64,000 nucleotides of DNA from Schizochytrium sp. CCTCC M209059 (lineage: Eukaryota > Sar > Bigyra > Thraustochytrida > Thraustochytriidae): assembly GCA_000818945.1 (NCBI GenBank), contig KN805424.1, positions 1 to 64,000 on the forward strand, read 5' to 3'. The translations under genes and the position numbers were made by a program. Below, one piece after another: positions 1-10,305 of this stretch. Each line of letters begins with the position of its first letter. The stretch's first letter is position 1. The notes beneath the pieces were generated by a model. It was not told where the DNA came from, made no database searches, and saw only the letters and a program-made list of their open reading frames with translations.

Positions 1-853
1 CTTCCGCTGCGCCGCCTGCTTGCATGCATGCATGCCTGGGGAGCGAGGTCGAGAGCAAGATGGGCGCCGGGGCCGGCCGCGCACGGCTGGACGTGGACGC
101 GCGAAGGCGGAGGGCGACGACGACGATCACGAGCGCGAGGACGCGCTGGACGCGGACTTGAGCAGGCACGTCGCGCGGCAGTCGCAACCCAGAACCTCGG
201 GCGGATCTTTCTTGCTTCCTCGCTTTCTTACATTCATTCATTCATTTATTCTTTCTTGTTTCAAACAAGCAAGCAAGCAAGCAACGAAGCGAACCTCGTT
301 CGGGAAAGAAAGCAGCGCCGCGGCCGAGCTCAGCTCGAGAGCTGGCTGGTTGGCTGGCGCAAGAGCCGGGCGGCCCGGCCCTCCTTGACTCCCTCCCTCC
401 CTCCGGCCGGCCGGCCCTTGATCAGCGGCCACGGCCGCGCGGATCCGAGACGCGGCGTCCGTCTCGGATTGGTTCAGGTTCGCCAGAATCGCTCGGATTG
501 CAGCGAGTTTCGAACCCAACGAGAGCCATCTTGAAAATAAGATGAAAAGGAAGGAGAAAGAAAAGACTATAGAACAGGGGTTCCCAGCGACGTCGCACCG
601 GGCGCCCACAGTGGGCCACAGCGGTGGGCCCAGTGGGGACGCGCCGCGGCGGACCCGCGGAGCCAGCCAGCCGCTGTGGGGGAGGGAGCCCGCAAGCTCG
701 AAAGCGAAGAAATGATCGATAGCGGAGCAGGATCGAGAGGGAGAAAGCATGCCGAGCCGCGCGGGCAGCAGGAGCAAGGCAAAGCAAAACCCGAATCGAG
801 CGAAGCGCCCTGCGCGTGAGTGCAAGCAAGAAGACGCAAAGGAGCGCCCGAAC
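1..853. other. Upstream region of array gene 1; no supported gene
   Basis: This stretch holds GC-rich low-complexity DNA with short tetranucleotide runs (CATT at about 231-246, AAGC at about 263-283) and pyrimidine-rich tracts. Open frames exist on both strands, but they are compositional, with Arg/Ala/Ser-rich translations and no recognisable domain. It probably contains the promoter and 5' leader of the gene that starts at 854. An in-frame ATG at 749 would add 35 Arg/Lys-rich residues in front of the signal peptide, so I treat it as leader. Confidence 0.5.
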
Positions 854-3800
854 ATGAAGGCCGGTCGGCACGTTGCGGGCGCAGCGGCGCCGCTGCTGCC
901 GCTGCTGGTGCTGCTGGTGCTGGCGGCGCTCAGCCAGGAAACACGGGCGCAGCTGGACGCCTGCGGAGATGGCACCTCGCAGCTCCTGGCGCAGGCCAAC
1001 ACGAGGTGCTCCCTCATGAACGTCCCGTCCCCGCTCCTCGCCACGGACACGTGCTGCGGCACCGCGTCGTCGGGCGGCTCACAAGGGTCCACGACCCTCG
1101 TCAACGAATGCAGAGATATCCACACCAACGCCGCGTACTGCACATCGGACTGCGAGTCCCTGGACGAGAACGACGAGCTCGTTATTTACCTCGAAATGGA
1201 AAGCACCACCGCCGACGACACCTGCTGCCGCTCCTGCAAGTGCGTCGGCGACCCCGACTGCATGGCCTTCGACGGAACTCGCGCCTCCTGGGTGCTCTGC
1301 GATGGCCGCGCCAAGGGCTGCAAGATGAAGGAAAAGATCTGTCTCAAACAGGTCGACCATCTTGGCAACGCCTGCCAGTGGCTCAAGGACGACGAATCGT
1401 GGGGGAGCTTTGACCTTTCCGGAAGCCCGTGCCAGCCGGACTTTGCGCTCTCCGGATACCCGACCATGACCATGTACTCCAAGGGCGACTTCCTCGTCAA
1501 CCTGACGCTCGGCGAGCGAGGCATCATTCGCGAGCTCACTGTCGCCGACGGCAGCGGCGAGACCTACGCCCTCGGTGCCGCGTCTTGCTTCCAGTACGAC
1601 CCGCGCACGGTGTCGGGCTTCAACCAAATCTCCAGGGCATGGACCGCATCGTCCGGATCCATCCCCCGGACGTGGACCGTCAGCACGCCCAACGATGTCG
1701 AGATTCTCTGGCGTGTTGTCGATGACGACACGGGCATTGTGATCGAGGCCGCATGCACGCAAGCGCCGGGATCCAGCACGCAACGCATCGATGTGCAGCG
1801 CCTCTACGCCGTCTCCAGCTCGGACCTCAGCACGGACGAGGAGACCGGCTTTTGCGTATCGGGCACCATCGACCGTGGCCTGGCCAGCATCAAGTACTCT
1901 GGAACGGACGACTTTGCCTTTCAGCAAAAGTGCCTCGCCAGGAGCCTTCCCGAGCTCCTCAGCACCTGCAAGGCCATCATCGGTCTCGAGTGCACGCCGT
2001 ACAGTCTCAACAGCTACATTCAGTACTGGTGTGAGAACGCCGACATTGCCAACACCGATCTTGATGGCGACGTCAATGCCTGCTACCAAAACTTGGTCAA
2101 TTCGGGCTCGAGCGAGGAACGCGCGTCCAGGTGGGTCATGTATCTGTGTCAACTGAACCACGTTGACGACGTCGAGTCCTGCATGACTCTCGTCTCGCAG
2201 TTCGGCTGGACCGAGTTCCTCAGCAAGTACTCGAACGGCATCATCGGCAACGAAGACACCGTCGGCGGCACGGACAGCTGCGCAGCGGATGCTTCATCGT
2301 ACACCACGCTCACTGGCAATGATGCACTTTGCGCACTCGGTGTCTTTGTCGAGTACGAAGTTGACGACGGCGATTGGGAGCAAGCCTTTTTCATCCCCTC
2401 GACACTGCCGCCCTGCCAAAGCACCCTGGTTGTCAACGGCGCCGATTATCCGGAGCTCTTCTTGTACCCGATTCGTTTTCGCCAGTGCTCCCTCGACGCC
2501 AGCTGCCTGCGCGAGACGGGCTGCGCGCCATCGGCCGGTTTTTCCGTCCAGCTCGAGTTTTCCACGGACGAGTGCGAGGCCGAGCTTGAGAGCAACGAGT
2601 GCTTTGATGCCCAGTGCGCCATGGACAACGATTTGCTCACCAACCCACAGGTGGTGTGCGGCGAGACCCCTTCGTCACCCGCCGAAATCGGCGCGTGTGA
2701 ATCGTGCTGCGTCACGGACAGTCTCATCAACGAGGATACCATTGACGAACTCAGTTGCCGCGAACTGATCACGCAGATCCCTTTCTGCGACACGACCTCT
2801 GACCAAGAACTCTGCGACACGTTGCTGGAGGAAAGCTCGAACGCAATGCTCACGATGCAGATTGGCAAGAACATGACAAACATGGACTGCTGCCGCTCCT
2901 GTGCGGCCTGGGGCGATCCTCTCATCTCGTCCTTTTCCGGCGAGAAGAGCAAGTGGATCAACTGCGATGGCCGCAACAGCAAGTGCACCATCAAGGAGAG
3001 CGTTTGCTTGAGCCAGGTCGACCACGCCGGCAACCAGTGCGTGTACTCGAAAGAGGCAGCCGAACTCTTGCTCAAGCCCTCTGACATTGGCGCCTACGGC
3101 TCTCCCTGCCAATCGAACGTCACTCTTTCCGGCGAGGCTGTGCTTACCATGTACGCTATCGACGGCCTGAGCGTGAGCATCACCAACGGCGAACGTTCTG
3201 TGATCACCCGCCTTCATCTGCAAACCGAGCTCGACACCTTTCATCTCGACGCGAGCGAATGCTTTGCGAACAACCCGAACGATGCTTGGTCGTCGGAAGG
3301 CGGCGCACAGCTTTCTGCGAGCACGTTGGACGTCGTCTTCGCCGACGGTGACAGCGCGAACGAAAAGACCTGGACCATTGTCGATGTCAATACGAATGTC
3401 TTCATCCGCGTGCGCTGCATCCGCAAGGTGGCCACCGACGGCTACACGGGCGGCTACCGCATGAACATTGAGACACTCATCGACACCGAACCCGAGCGCA
3501 CTGGCGGCAGTGGCTTTTGCGTCTCTGGCGCCATGGACACGGGTCTCTCGACGATCAATAGTGCGGGCGAGATCTGCCAGGAGAACATTGAGAGTCTCGT
3601 TGACTTTTGCCAGGCCGTGGGGTCGAACGTATGCCAGAGCAAGGACGTTTCCAAGGTCGTCAAGGCCTGGTGCGACACGGCAGCGAACATTTTCCCACTC
3701 AATGCCAAGTCTTCGGACGCCTGCTTTGCGTACATCAAGCCGAGCCGCAAAAACTCGAACAAGGTCCTGCACGCCTGGCAGGAACTGTACTGCGAGGCCG

Positions 3801-4273
3801 TTTCTTCGTACAGGTCAACTGGCCAGTCGGTTCCAGCCTGGGTGGAGCAATGCGTGTCTCGATTGCAAAATGACGGGTTTGAAGCGGTTGTCGCCGAGTA
3901 TGGAAAGGGCAGCATGGTTTCGTCCGCTTCGGTGTACTGCGCTCTGAATGCGGGTGATTATGGCATGAAGGCTGACGCCGACCCGTGCATGCCGGGTGTC
4001 ACGGTGGAGTACCGCAACGATGATGGCGACTGGACCGAACTCTTTTTCATCCCCGAGGATCTTCCGCCATGCAACGGCGAGCTGCAAATCTCAGCCAAGG
4101 AATTCCCCGAGCTCTTTGTGCACCCCTTCCGCGTCTTCCAATGCGAGTTGGACACCTCCGCTTGCCCCGTGGACATGCACGAGGACATTTACTGCGCCGC
4201 CCGCCAGGGCTTTTCTGTCTCGTACCTTTACTCGTACGAGTCCTCCATTTGCACATCTGGAGCTTCGCGCTAA
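854..4273 (+). CDS. Secreted cysteine-rich two-module protein, array copy 1
   Basis: Encodes 1,139 residues. The chosen ATG (854) gives a classic signal peptide: a basic start (MKAGRH), a Leu-rich core and probable cleavage after about residue 32. The in-frame ATG at 749 would bury it behind 35 basic residues. The mature protein is two diverged copies of one module. Module 1 has CCRSCKCVGDPDC near residue 125 and WVLCDGR just after. Module 2 has CCRSCAAWGDPL near residue 680 and WINCDGR. Each continues with a GSPCQ segment, an LTxGER..I strand, a helical Cys-rich part containing a W-C motif, and a closing FFIP..LPPC..ELF..P.R..QC segment. No transmembrane segment or anchor is visible after the signal peptide. 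This is the most diverged of the four tandem copies. Extracellular location is well supported. Function is unknown; a wall, scale or adhesive matrix role is only a guess. Confidence 0.85.
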   Translation: MKAGRHVAGAAAPLLPLLVLLVLAALSQETRAQLDACGDGTSQLLAQANTRCSLMNVPSPLLATDTCCGTASSGGSQGSTTLVNECRDIHTNAAYCTSDCESLDENDELVIYLEMESTTADDTCCRSCKCVGDPDCMAFDGTRASWVLCDGRAKGCKMKEKICLKQVDHLGNACQWLKDDESWGSFDLSGSPCQPDFALSGYPTMTMYSKGDFLVNLTLGERGIIRELTVADGSGETYALGAASCFQYDPRTVSGFNQISRAWTASSGSIPRTWTVSTPNDVEILWRVVDDDTGIVIEAACTQAPGSSTQRIDVQRLYAVSSSDLSTDEETGFCVSGTIDRGLASIKYSGTDDFAFQQKCLARSLPELLSTCKAIIGLECTPYSLNSYIQYWCENADIANTDLDGDVNACYQNLVNSGSSEERASRWVMYLCQLNHVDDVESCMTLVSQFGWTEFLSKYSNGIIGNEDTVGGTDSCAADASSYTTLTGNDALCALGVFVEYEVDDGDWEQAFFIPSTLPPCQSTLVVNGADYPELFLYPIRFRQCSLDASCLRETGCAPSAGFSVQLEFSTDECEAELESNECFDAQCAMDNDLLTNPQVVCGETPSSPAEIGACESCCVTDSLINEDTIDELSCRELITQIPFCDTTSDQELCDTLLEESSNAMLTMQIGKNMTNMDCCRSCAAWGDPLISSFSGEKSKWINCDGRNSKCTIKESVCLSQVDHAGNQCVYSKEAAELLLKPSDIGAYGSPCQSNVTLSGEAVLTMYAIDGLSVSITNGERSVITRLHLQTELDTFHLDASECFANNPNDAWSSEGGAQLSASTLDVVFADGDSANEKTWTIVDVNTNVFIRVRCIRKVATDGYTGGYRMNIETLIDTEPERTGGSGFCVSGAMDTGLSTINSAGEICQENIESLVDFCQAVGSNVCQSKDVSKVVKAWCDTAANIFPLNAKSSDACFAYIKPSRKNSNKVLHAWQELYCEAVSSYRSTGQSVPAWVEQCVSRLQNDGFEAVVAEYGKGSMVSSASVYCALNAGDYGMKADADPCMPGVTVEYRNDDGDWTELFFIPEDLPPCNGELQISAKEFPELFVHPFRVFQCELDTSACPVDMHEDIYCAARQGFSVSYLYSYESSICTSGASR

Positions 4274-4519
4274 AAAGGGGAAAGACAGCAACGCGACTGT
4301 CTGTCTGACGCAATTGCTGCCTCTGACTGGCTGACCCCAAACATCTAGGTATAATACAAAATCACAATTCATCATCCGATATCTTTACCATTCTTGGTGG
4401 CGTGGGCGAGCGTTCTATCGACGCGCTTCACACCCACTCGGACATTTGGTTTGTGCGATCAATACAATCTCAAAGAGTAAATCGGACTTTTCAGGTCTGC
4501 AATCACTGGCAATGCAATC

Positions 4520-4855
4520 GTCCAGACTTTGGGATTTGCGATCCTTGTCATTTCTCGGACTTTTCGAGTCTAAAGACTCATTGCAAAGTCTACAATCAAT
4601 GCAATTGTCCGGACTATGGGATTTGCGATCCTTGTCATTTCTCGGACTTTTCGAGTCTAAAGAATCATTGCAAAGTCTACAATCAATGCAATTGTCCGGA
4701 CTTTGGGATTTGCGATCCTTGTCAGTAGTCGGACTTTTCGAGTCAAAAGAATCATTGCAGTCGCTCGGACTTTGGCGATTTGCGATCCTTGTCAGTACTC
4801 GGAGTTTTCGAGTCTAAATAGTCATTGCAGACGCTCGGACTTTGGCGATTTTCCG
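4520..4855. repeat. 87-bp tandem repeat passing into a 70-bp repeat
   Basis: The string GGGATTTGCGATCCTTGTCA recurs with its first base at 4531, 4618 and 4705, a period of exactly 87 bp. Two shorter, related units of about 70 bp follow, with GGCGATT at about 4774 and 4844. A sub-motif TCGGACTTT appears more than once per unit, so the 87-mer may be built from a smaller ancestral unit. Because 87 is divisible by three, the + strand stays open across it, reading Cys-rich repeats with CxxPDFGICDPC. I regard this as a satellite rather than a gene. Confidence 0.85.
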
Positions 4856-7148
4856 ACCGTCGTATTCGCCTGGTCACACTCGGACTTTACATGATTCTGC
4901 GATGGTATCCATCATGCCCACACTTGAGTAATTTGATTCTGCGATTTTTCAAGAAGAGAGAAGTTCTCGGAGAGCGAGCGAGTATTCAATGTGTGCGATT
5001 TGCGTTGCGAACGCAAAGACTTTACACAGTTTGAATGAAATTGAAGGAGAGGTAGAACAAGGTGTCCGAGCTCGTCGGGTCTGAGCGTCTGTCTGCCCTC
5101 AACGGTGTGCCAATCGTCATTAGGCTCGATCGATACCTTCCTTCCGCGGTTGCGTGCGTGCGTGCGTGCTCAGGTCAAGTTAAGGCCAGCTGCCGAAAAT
5201 TCAGATCAAAGACGAGCGCGCAGCTTGCGCTGAGATTGTTGGATTGGAGCTGAGGATCATTGCAACTTGGCCGCTCCTTGTGCTGCAGCTGCGAGACTCG
5301 CGCTAAGAAAGCGTTCGCTCACCACAAACTATCGTAAGAATGAGCAAGGGTCCTCGCGAAGCGTGTAGACAGGACTTAGAATTCGATGGGTGCCGCACAA
5401 GCTGTCAATGTGCTCAACAATCTTTCAAATTTAGTAGCAAAGTCGAGTATTCGCTGTATTGTCAGGCTGAAAAGGATAAAGAGGTTGAAGACGTTTGTAA
5501 AAAGCCTACAGCCTTGGTTATCACCGCACAAAATCAGTCAAAGACAACATTCGATCGACCTTTTTGGTGGCAATGCTTTGGCCATCGCGTGCTTGTGCGC
5601 CTATTTCGCTACCACCTTCCTTCTTTAATGTATCCTTCCAGGCTTTCTTCTACCTATCTATCTGCCTGTATGCCTGCCTGTATGCCTGTCACTTGGAAAT
5701 ATACTACCAACCATTTGACAACTCGAATCCTCTGAAGCCCGAAGCGAAGGCGAAATCTTCAAGCGGAACAAGGCGCAGGGAGCCACCCACCAACCATTCG
5801 CTCAGCCCAGTGCAGATGGCACGGTCGAGGGAAGTTCCGGCGCCCGTCTTCGTTCGCCCGTCCGTTGCGCTGCGTTGGGTCCCCCGACCGAACGCCGACG
5901 CAAGGAGCGCAGATAGATCAGTCGATCGTAGAAAAGCCTCGTCTCGATCTCCCCCGCCAATCAAGTCTTTCGCGCACACGGGAAGCCACGTCGCCACTGG
6001 CGGGAGGGGCCAGGGGACTCGTTTTTTCGCGGCCACCAGCCAGCCAACCACCTGCAAACGTGTCCAGAAGTTCAACTGTCACACGCGCCCTCCATGACGG
6101 CGCGAGGCCGTGAGCTTCGCGGCTCCGGGCGGCTTCGTCCAAGTCCGTTTCGTCGCGCCGTGCTGTGCTGCGCTGCGCCGTGCTTTGCGCGATTCCGCCT
6201 CGGGCAGGGTCGCACTGTGGCTCGGGGCGGCATCAGCGCGCAAAAAAGATCCCTGATCGCGGCAGCGCGCACGGCGAGCCCGCCCTCGACGAAGCCAAAC
6301 GGTCGCTGTTCGGTCGATCGCAGCCGCCGCCATCGTCGTCTACATCTCCAGGTCCACGGGCGAGTCGGAGCGGGTCGCCGCGGCGTTCCGGACCGCGCCT
6401 GGCGCGGCTCCGGCGCGGCTTTGGCCGCGGCGTGCAGCGGCCAAAGCCGCGTCGCCGAAGCTGACTGTGCGTCCTCTACACGCACACAACAAACTGCGCG
6501 CACGGACTGGCATGATACGGAATGGAGAATCCCGCCGCCGCTGAGGCGCTGCAGCTAGCTGGGCCCGTTGCAGTTGATCTTGGGCGGCGGAGGATCTTTT
6601 CCGGACGCCCGCGGGCGAGCTGCAGGAGCTCAAGAGTGGACGGCGGTGAACGGAGTCCGGGACGCGGAGGATATAGCAACGAAGGGGTGGACTTCTCCGA
6701 GGATCTCCTCCGTCTTCGATTTCCTCTTCGACTCCACTCCGCGACTTCGTGGCTCGTCCGAGCTCGCGGCATCCAGGCTCCGGTCCCCGGTCTGGATCGG
6801 AGAGCTCGGCTCGAGGACGACGCCGAGGACGACGAGGAGCGCGGCTTCCCGGCGCAGGACGGCCCGCCACCGCCGGCGATGGCTGCGTCGCGGAGGTTCA
6901 AGTTGGGCCCCGCGCAAGGAGGCGGCTGAGCAAGGGCCCGACAAGGCCATCGCGCATGGCGGCATGGCGGCATGGCATGACGCCGCCATGCCGCGTGCAG
7001 CTGCAGGGCGCGGGCGCGGCCTCGGCACGTCAGGTCACGCAGCGGGCGGTCAGGCCGCGCGCGCGGCCCCCGCCGGGTCGGGAAGACGCGGGCGGCGAGC
7101 GAACGGTGCGGGCACGGCGCGAAATGGCGCGAATTGGCCATCGTTGAT

Positions 7149-7205
7149 CACGCCGCGTCGAACGCAAGGCAAGGCGAGGCAAGGCAAGGCAAGGCAAGGC
7201 AACGC
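7149..7205. repeat. AAGGC pentanucleotide tract
   Basis: Imperfect tandem AAGGC/GAGGC units run through this interval and degrade into GGCGC-type repeats just downstream. This is simple-sequence DNA with no coding signal. Confidence 0.7.
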
Positions 7206-7255
7206 AACGGCTGCGCGGCGCGGCGCGGCGCGGCGACGCACGCGGCGCAGATGCC

Positions 7256-7303
7256 GCCGCTCTCTCTCGCGCGCGCGCGCGCGCTCGCGAGAGAGAGAGA
7301 GCG
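7256..7303. repeat. Near-perfect palindrome (CT)n(CG)n(AG)n
   Basis: A run of TC dinucleotides passes into alternating CG and then into AG dinucleotides. The tract reads almost the same on both strands. The centre is alternating purine-pyrimidine CG, the type of sequence known to favour left-handed or cruciform DNA. Confidence 0.75.
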
Positions 7304-8167
7304 GGAGATCGACCGCGCGCTGCTATCCTTGGTTTTCTCTCGAATTTGGTCCATCCCAGGCGCAACCGCTGGGGCATCGCATCACGCCTGAGGCGCAGCG
7401 CGACGCGGCAGGGAGGGGGGGGGGGGCGAGCGGCGAGAACGCGCGGCGGCGCGGCCCCGCGGTCCGGACCAGGTCTCTCGCCGCTCGCGCCAGCTCCGGC
7501 CGCGGCAGCTTGCTTGCTTGCTAGCTGGCTTGGCTGAGCTGGTCCGCGCCGGCGCAGACAAAGATGGCGCCCACCAGCCTTCCCTGTCTCTTTTGCCCCC
7601 TCGCGCCGCTTCTCCTGTGGACACGAAGAAAATAAAATGATTCATAACAGCTGAAAGGTAAGACGAACAAGTGGCGCTGCCAGTGAAGATAAAGTGGGCT
7701 CCCTCACCCACAGTGCTTGACGCCGCGATGGAGTCAGCCCCGCGCCCACAGCTGTACACCGGGCGTCCACTGCGCCGTGCGCCCCTCGGACGCGGTCCCG
7801 CAGCCGCAGTGGACGCGGCGCTGTCAAGGGCGCGCGAGTTCCCGTCCTCGCAAGCGAGTATGTGTGTAGTACGTGTGCGCAAACCTTTCATTTCTTTTCT
7901 TTTTTTTCCTCTTGCTAACATTTTTTACATTCTGCGATTACATCACACACGCGTGCGCACTCGCAGGTGCACGGGGCCCCCTTCCCCCCTCTCTCGCTCC
8001 TTGCGTGCGCGGCAGGCAGCCTGCGCGGCAGCTGCTCTGCAGGCTGCGCGGCAGCCTGCGGGCGCCGCAGCCTGCCCTGGCCGGGATGCCGGGGCTGCTT
8101 CGCTTTTTCTCCCTCGCTTCTGGCCGCGCCGCGTCCGGCCCGGCCTCCCCCTCGCCACTGCACGGCG

Positions 8168-8230
8168 GCCGGACTCTTCTTCTTCTTTTTCTTCTTTTTC
8201 TTCTTCTTCTCCTTCTTCTTTCCTTTTCTC
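8168..8230. repeat. CTT-rich polypyrimidine tract
   Basis: Almost pure pyrimidine (CTT and CTTTTT units) on the + strand. Similar shorter tracts lie at about 9160-9184 and 9555-9620. They give poly-Lys/Glu or poly-Phe open frames that should not be read as genes. Confidence 0.7.
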
Positions 8231-10305
8231 AAGCGCGGCTTGAAGCAATTCGAAGAGCGCAAGGAAGGGCCAGAAATGGCGGCCACGCGGCCGACCAGCC
8301 AGCCACCAGGAGCCACGAACGAACGGAGCGGCCAATCAACCATCCTCGCAGCTGCAGCAGCGTCGCGAGCGAGCGGAAACCTCGCCCTCGCGCATTTCTC
8401 GCGCCGCGCCCGGCCGGCCGCGCGCTATCCCGCTCCGGCGCGTCGTGTGCGCGCATCTCGCTCGTCCCGGCCGGCTAGCCAGCGCGGCTTGTGATGGCAA
8501 CTTTTTCATATTTTCTTTTCTTTCTTTTCTTTTTTTACCAGCCAGACCAACTGCCGCCACTCGGTCGCAGCTCGCAGGAAGGATAAAATCATTCAAATTC
8601 GTTCGAAAATTCAAAAATGCCATATTTGTTGTCGTGTATCATGCATGTATAGTATGACAAGCAAGATACAGACGATCGATGCAAACCAGGTTTCCAGACG
8701 CCGCGCAGAGACTCGCGCGGGGCGGATGGAGGGCGGCGCGGCTCAGCGCTGCGTGCGAGGCGCGAGCGTGAGCGGCCGCTGCCCTTTCCGGAGCCGAGCC
8801 GAGCCCGGCTCAGCGCGCCTGGACGGCTGGATGGCTGCCGACGCGGGAGGATAAGATGGATTTGAACTCGCGGCCTCGGCACGGGACCGGATGGTTCGCG
8901 ATACGACGCCACGCCTCACGGACCCGCTCTCTCCATCATGCGTCGCATGCATGCTTGCGTGCGTGCAAGCCCAGCCTAGTCCAGGCGCCGCCTGGTCTGG
9001 CTGGCGCCACCGTCCGCAAGCTCGCACGCAATACAAACCAAGACAAGACAAAACAGAACAACGCGCGGTGCAGGTGTATACGTAGATAGAGAAGCATGTC
9101 GGAATTTTCGAAAATTGGAAATCGGCCGGCCATGATGGATGCTTGCTTTCTCGTTCCTCCCTCTTCTTCTTCTTCTTCTTCTTCAAGTTCTTGTTCGACC
9201 CAGGCAGGCACGCAGGCACGCAGGCACCCACCCACCTCTCGCCACGACCAGTAAGTAGCCAGCGTTCTCGCGCCTCGCCTTCCCCCCCAGCTGCAGCTGC
9301 AGCGCCTCGCTTCTCGCGGCCCGTGACTCTTCCGAGTTTCGTCTCGTCGAGGCGCACGACGACGAAGAAGAAGGCGACGGACGACCGGCTCGCCTCGCCT
9401 CGCCTCGCCTCGATCCCGCCGGTGCACGAGGACTCGGCGGACGCAAGTAGGTAGCGCAGGGCCCCGTCACGGCGCCCTTCCCCGCGCGCCAGCCAGCCAC
9501 TGGCAGTCATGGAAGTCCTTCGGCCGGCCAGCCTCGCCGGCGCAGCGTCGAGGCCACTCTTCCCCGCTTTCCTTCTTTCCTTCTTTTTTTTCTTTCTTTC
9601 TTTCTTTCCCGCTTTCTTTCTTCGAGACCATTCCATCCCAATCTTTCCCGTCCCCGTCCATCCCTTTCGCGCTGTCTACTGACGTCCTTCCTCGCTCGCT
9701 CGCTGGCTCCCCTTCTCCTTTCCTTTCCTTTTTCCTTTCCTTTGCTCTGCTTCGTTCGTTCGTTCGCTCGCCTTGGCTGCCGCGTGCCGTGTGCCGCACG
9801 CCTTCAGTGGAGACCCCTAGCATGCGTCAGAGGGCGCGCCGCGGTCGCGTGCCAGAGGCGGCGAAGCCAAGATGGAGATCTCTCTCGCCTCGGGCCTCGC
9901 CTCGCCTCGCCTCGACCCGACCCGACCCGACACACGACACGAGTCGCCTCGGTTCGCTCGACGACAGATTCCTGCCTGGATGGACGGGCGCCTGACTCGA
10001 CCGCCTGCCTGCCTGCCAGACTGCTGAGCAAGACCTGCGCGCGAGCCTGGAAGCAAAGCCCCTTCCTTCCGTACTCGCCTTCGCCGGCCATTCCATCCTT
10101 GCTTGCATTCTTCCCGAGCCGCCTCGCGCGCGCCGGCCGAGGGAGAGTGAGTAAGCGAGTAAACTAAAAAAAAAAAGGCGAGTGAGTGCCACGCGTGGGC
10201 TGGCTGCCGTGCAGAAGCGCAGCCCAGAGCCAAAACCGGAACAGAAGATCATTCGGACATTCGCTCGGTCGATCGTCCCTTCGGTCGTTCGCCCCCAGCG
10301 AGCCA

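Larger units (their letters stand above)
4274..10305. other. Long (6 kb) intergenic region between array copies 1 and 2
   Basis: I find no gene I can defend here. It contains the 3' end of copy 1, an 87-bp tandem repeat (4520-4855), AT-richer DNA to about 5.7 kb, then very GC-rich DNA with AAGGC repeats, a CT/CG/AG palindrome, long pyrimidine tracts (about 8.17-8.23, 9.16-9.18 and 9.55-9.62 kb) and a short poly-A run at about 10,166. Many open frames occur on both strands but translate to Arg/Ala/Ser-rich low-complexity sequence. The last part should contain the promoter of copy 2. Confidence 0.55.

Noticed and set aside
1079..2161. Long minus-strand open frames opposite the array genes (also 2675-3772, 11018-12214 and 21210-22751)
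   Set aside because: They are mirror images of C/G third-position bias in the + strand genes. Translations are Val/Ala/Asp-rich with no domain, and they recur at the same relative place in each copy because the copies are homologous.
4402..4728. 108-residue Cys-rich open frame across the 87-bp repeat
   Set aside because: Openness follows from the repeat length being divisible by three; other frames are open too. No signal peptide and no support outside the repeat.
4520..4855. CRISPR-like direct repeat array
   Set aside because: The units are contiguous tandem repeats without unique spacers, and the DNA is eukaryotic.
7729..8040. Possible small spliced gene (ATG at 7729, GTATGT donor near 7859, CAG acceptor near 7966)
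   Set aside because: The first frame is Pro/Arg/Ala-rich low complexity and the sequence after the acceptor is repeat-like with no protein similarity I can recognise.
8850..8880. tRNA T-arm-like string (GGATTTGAACTCGCG, minus strand)
   Set aside because: The flanking bases do not pair to make a T-stem and no acceptor or anticodon arm could be built around it.
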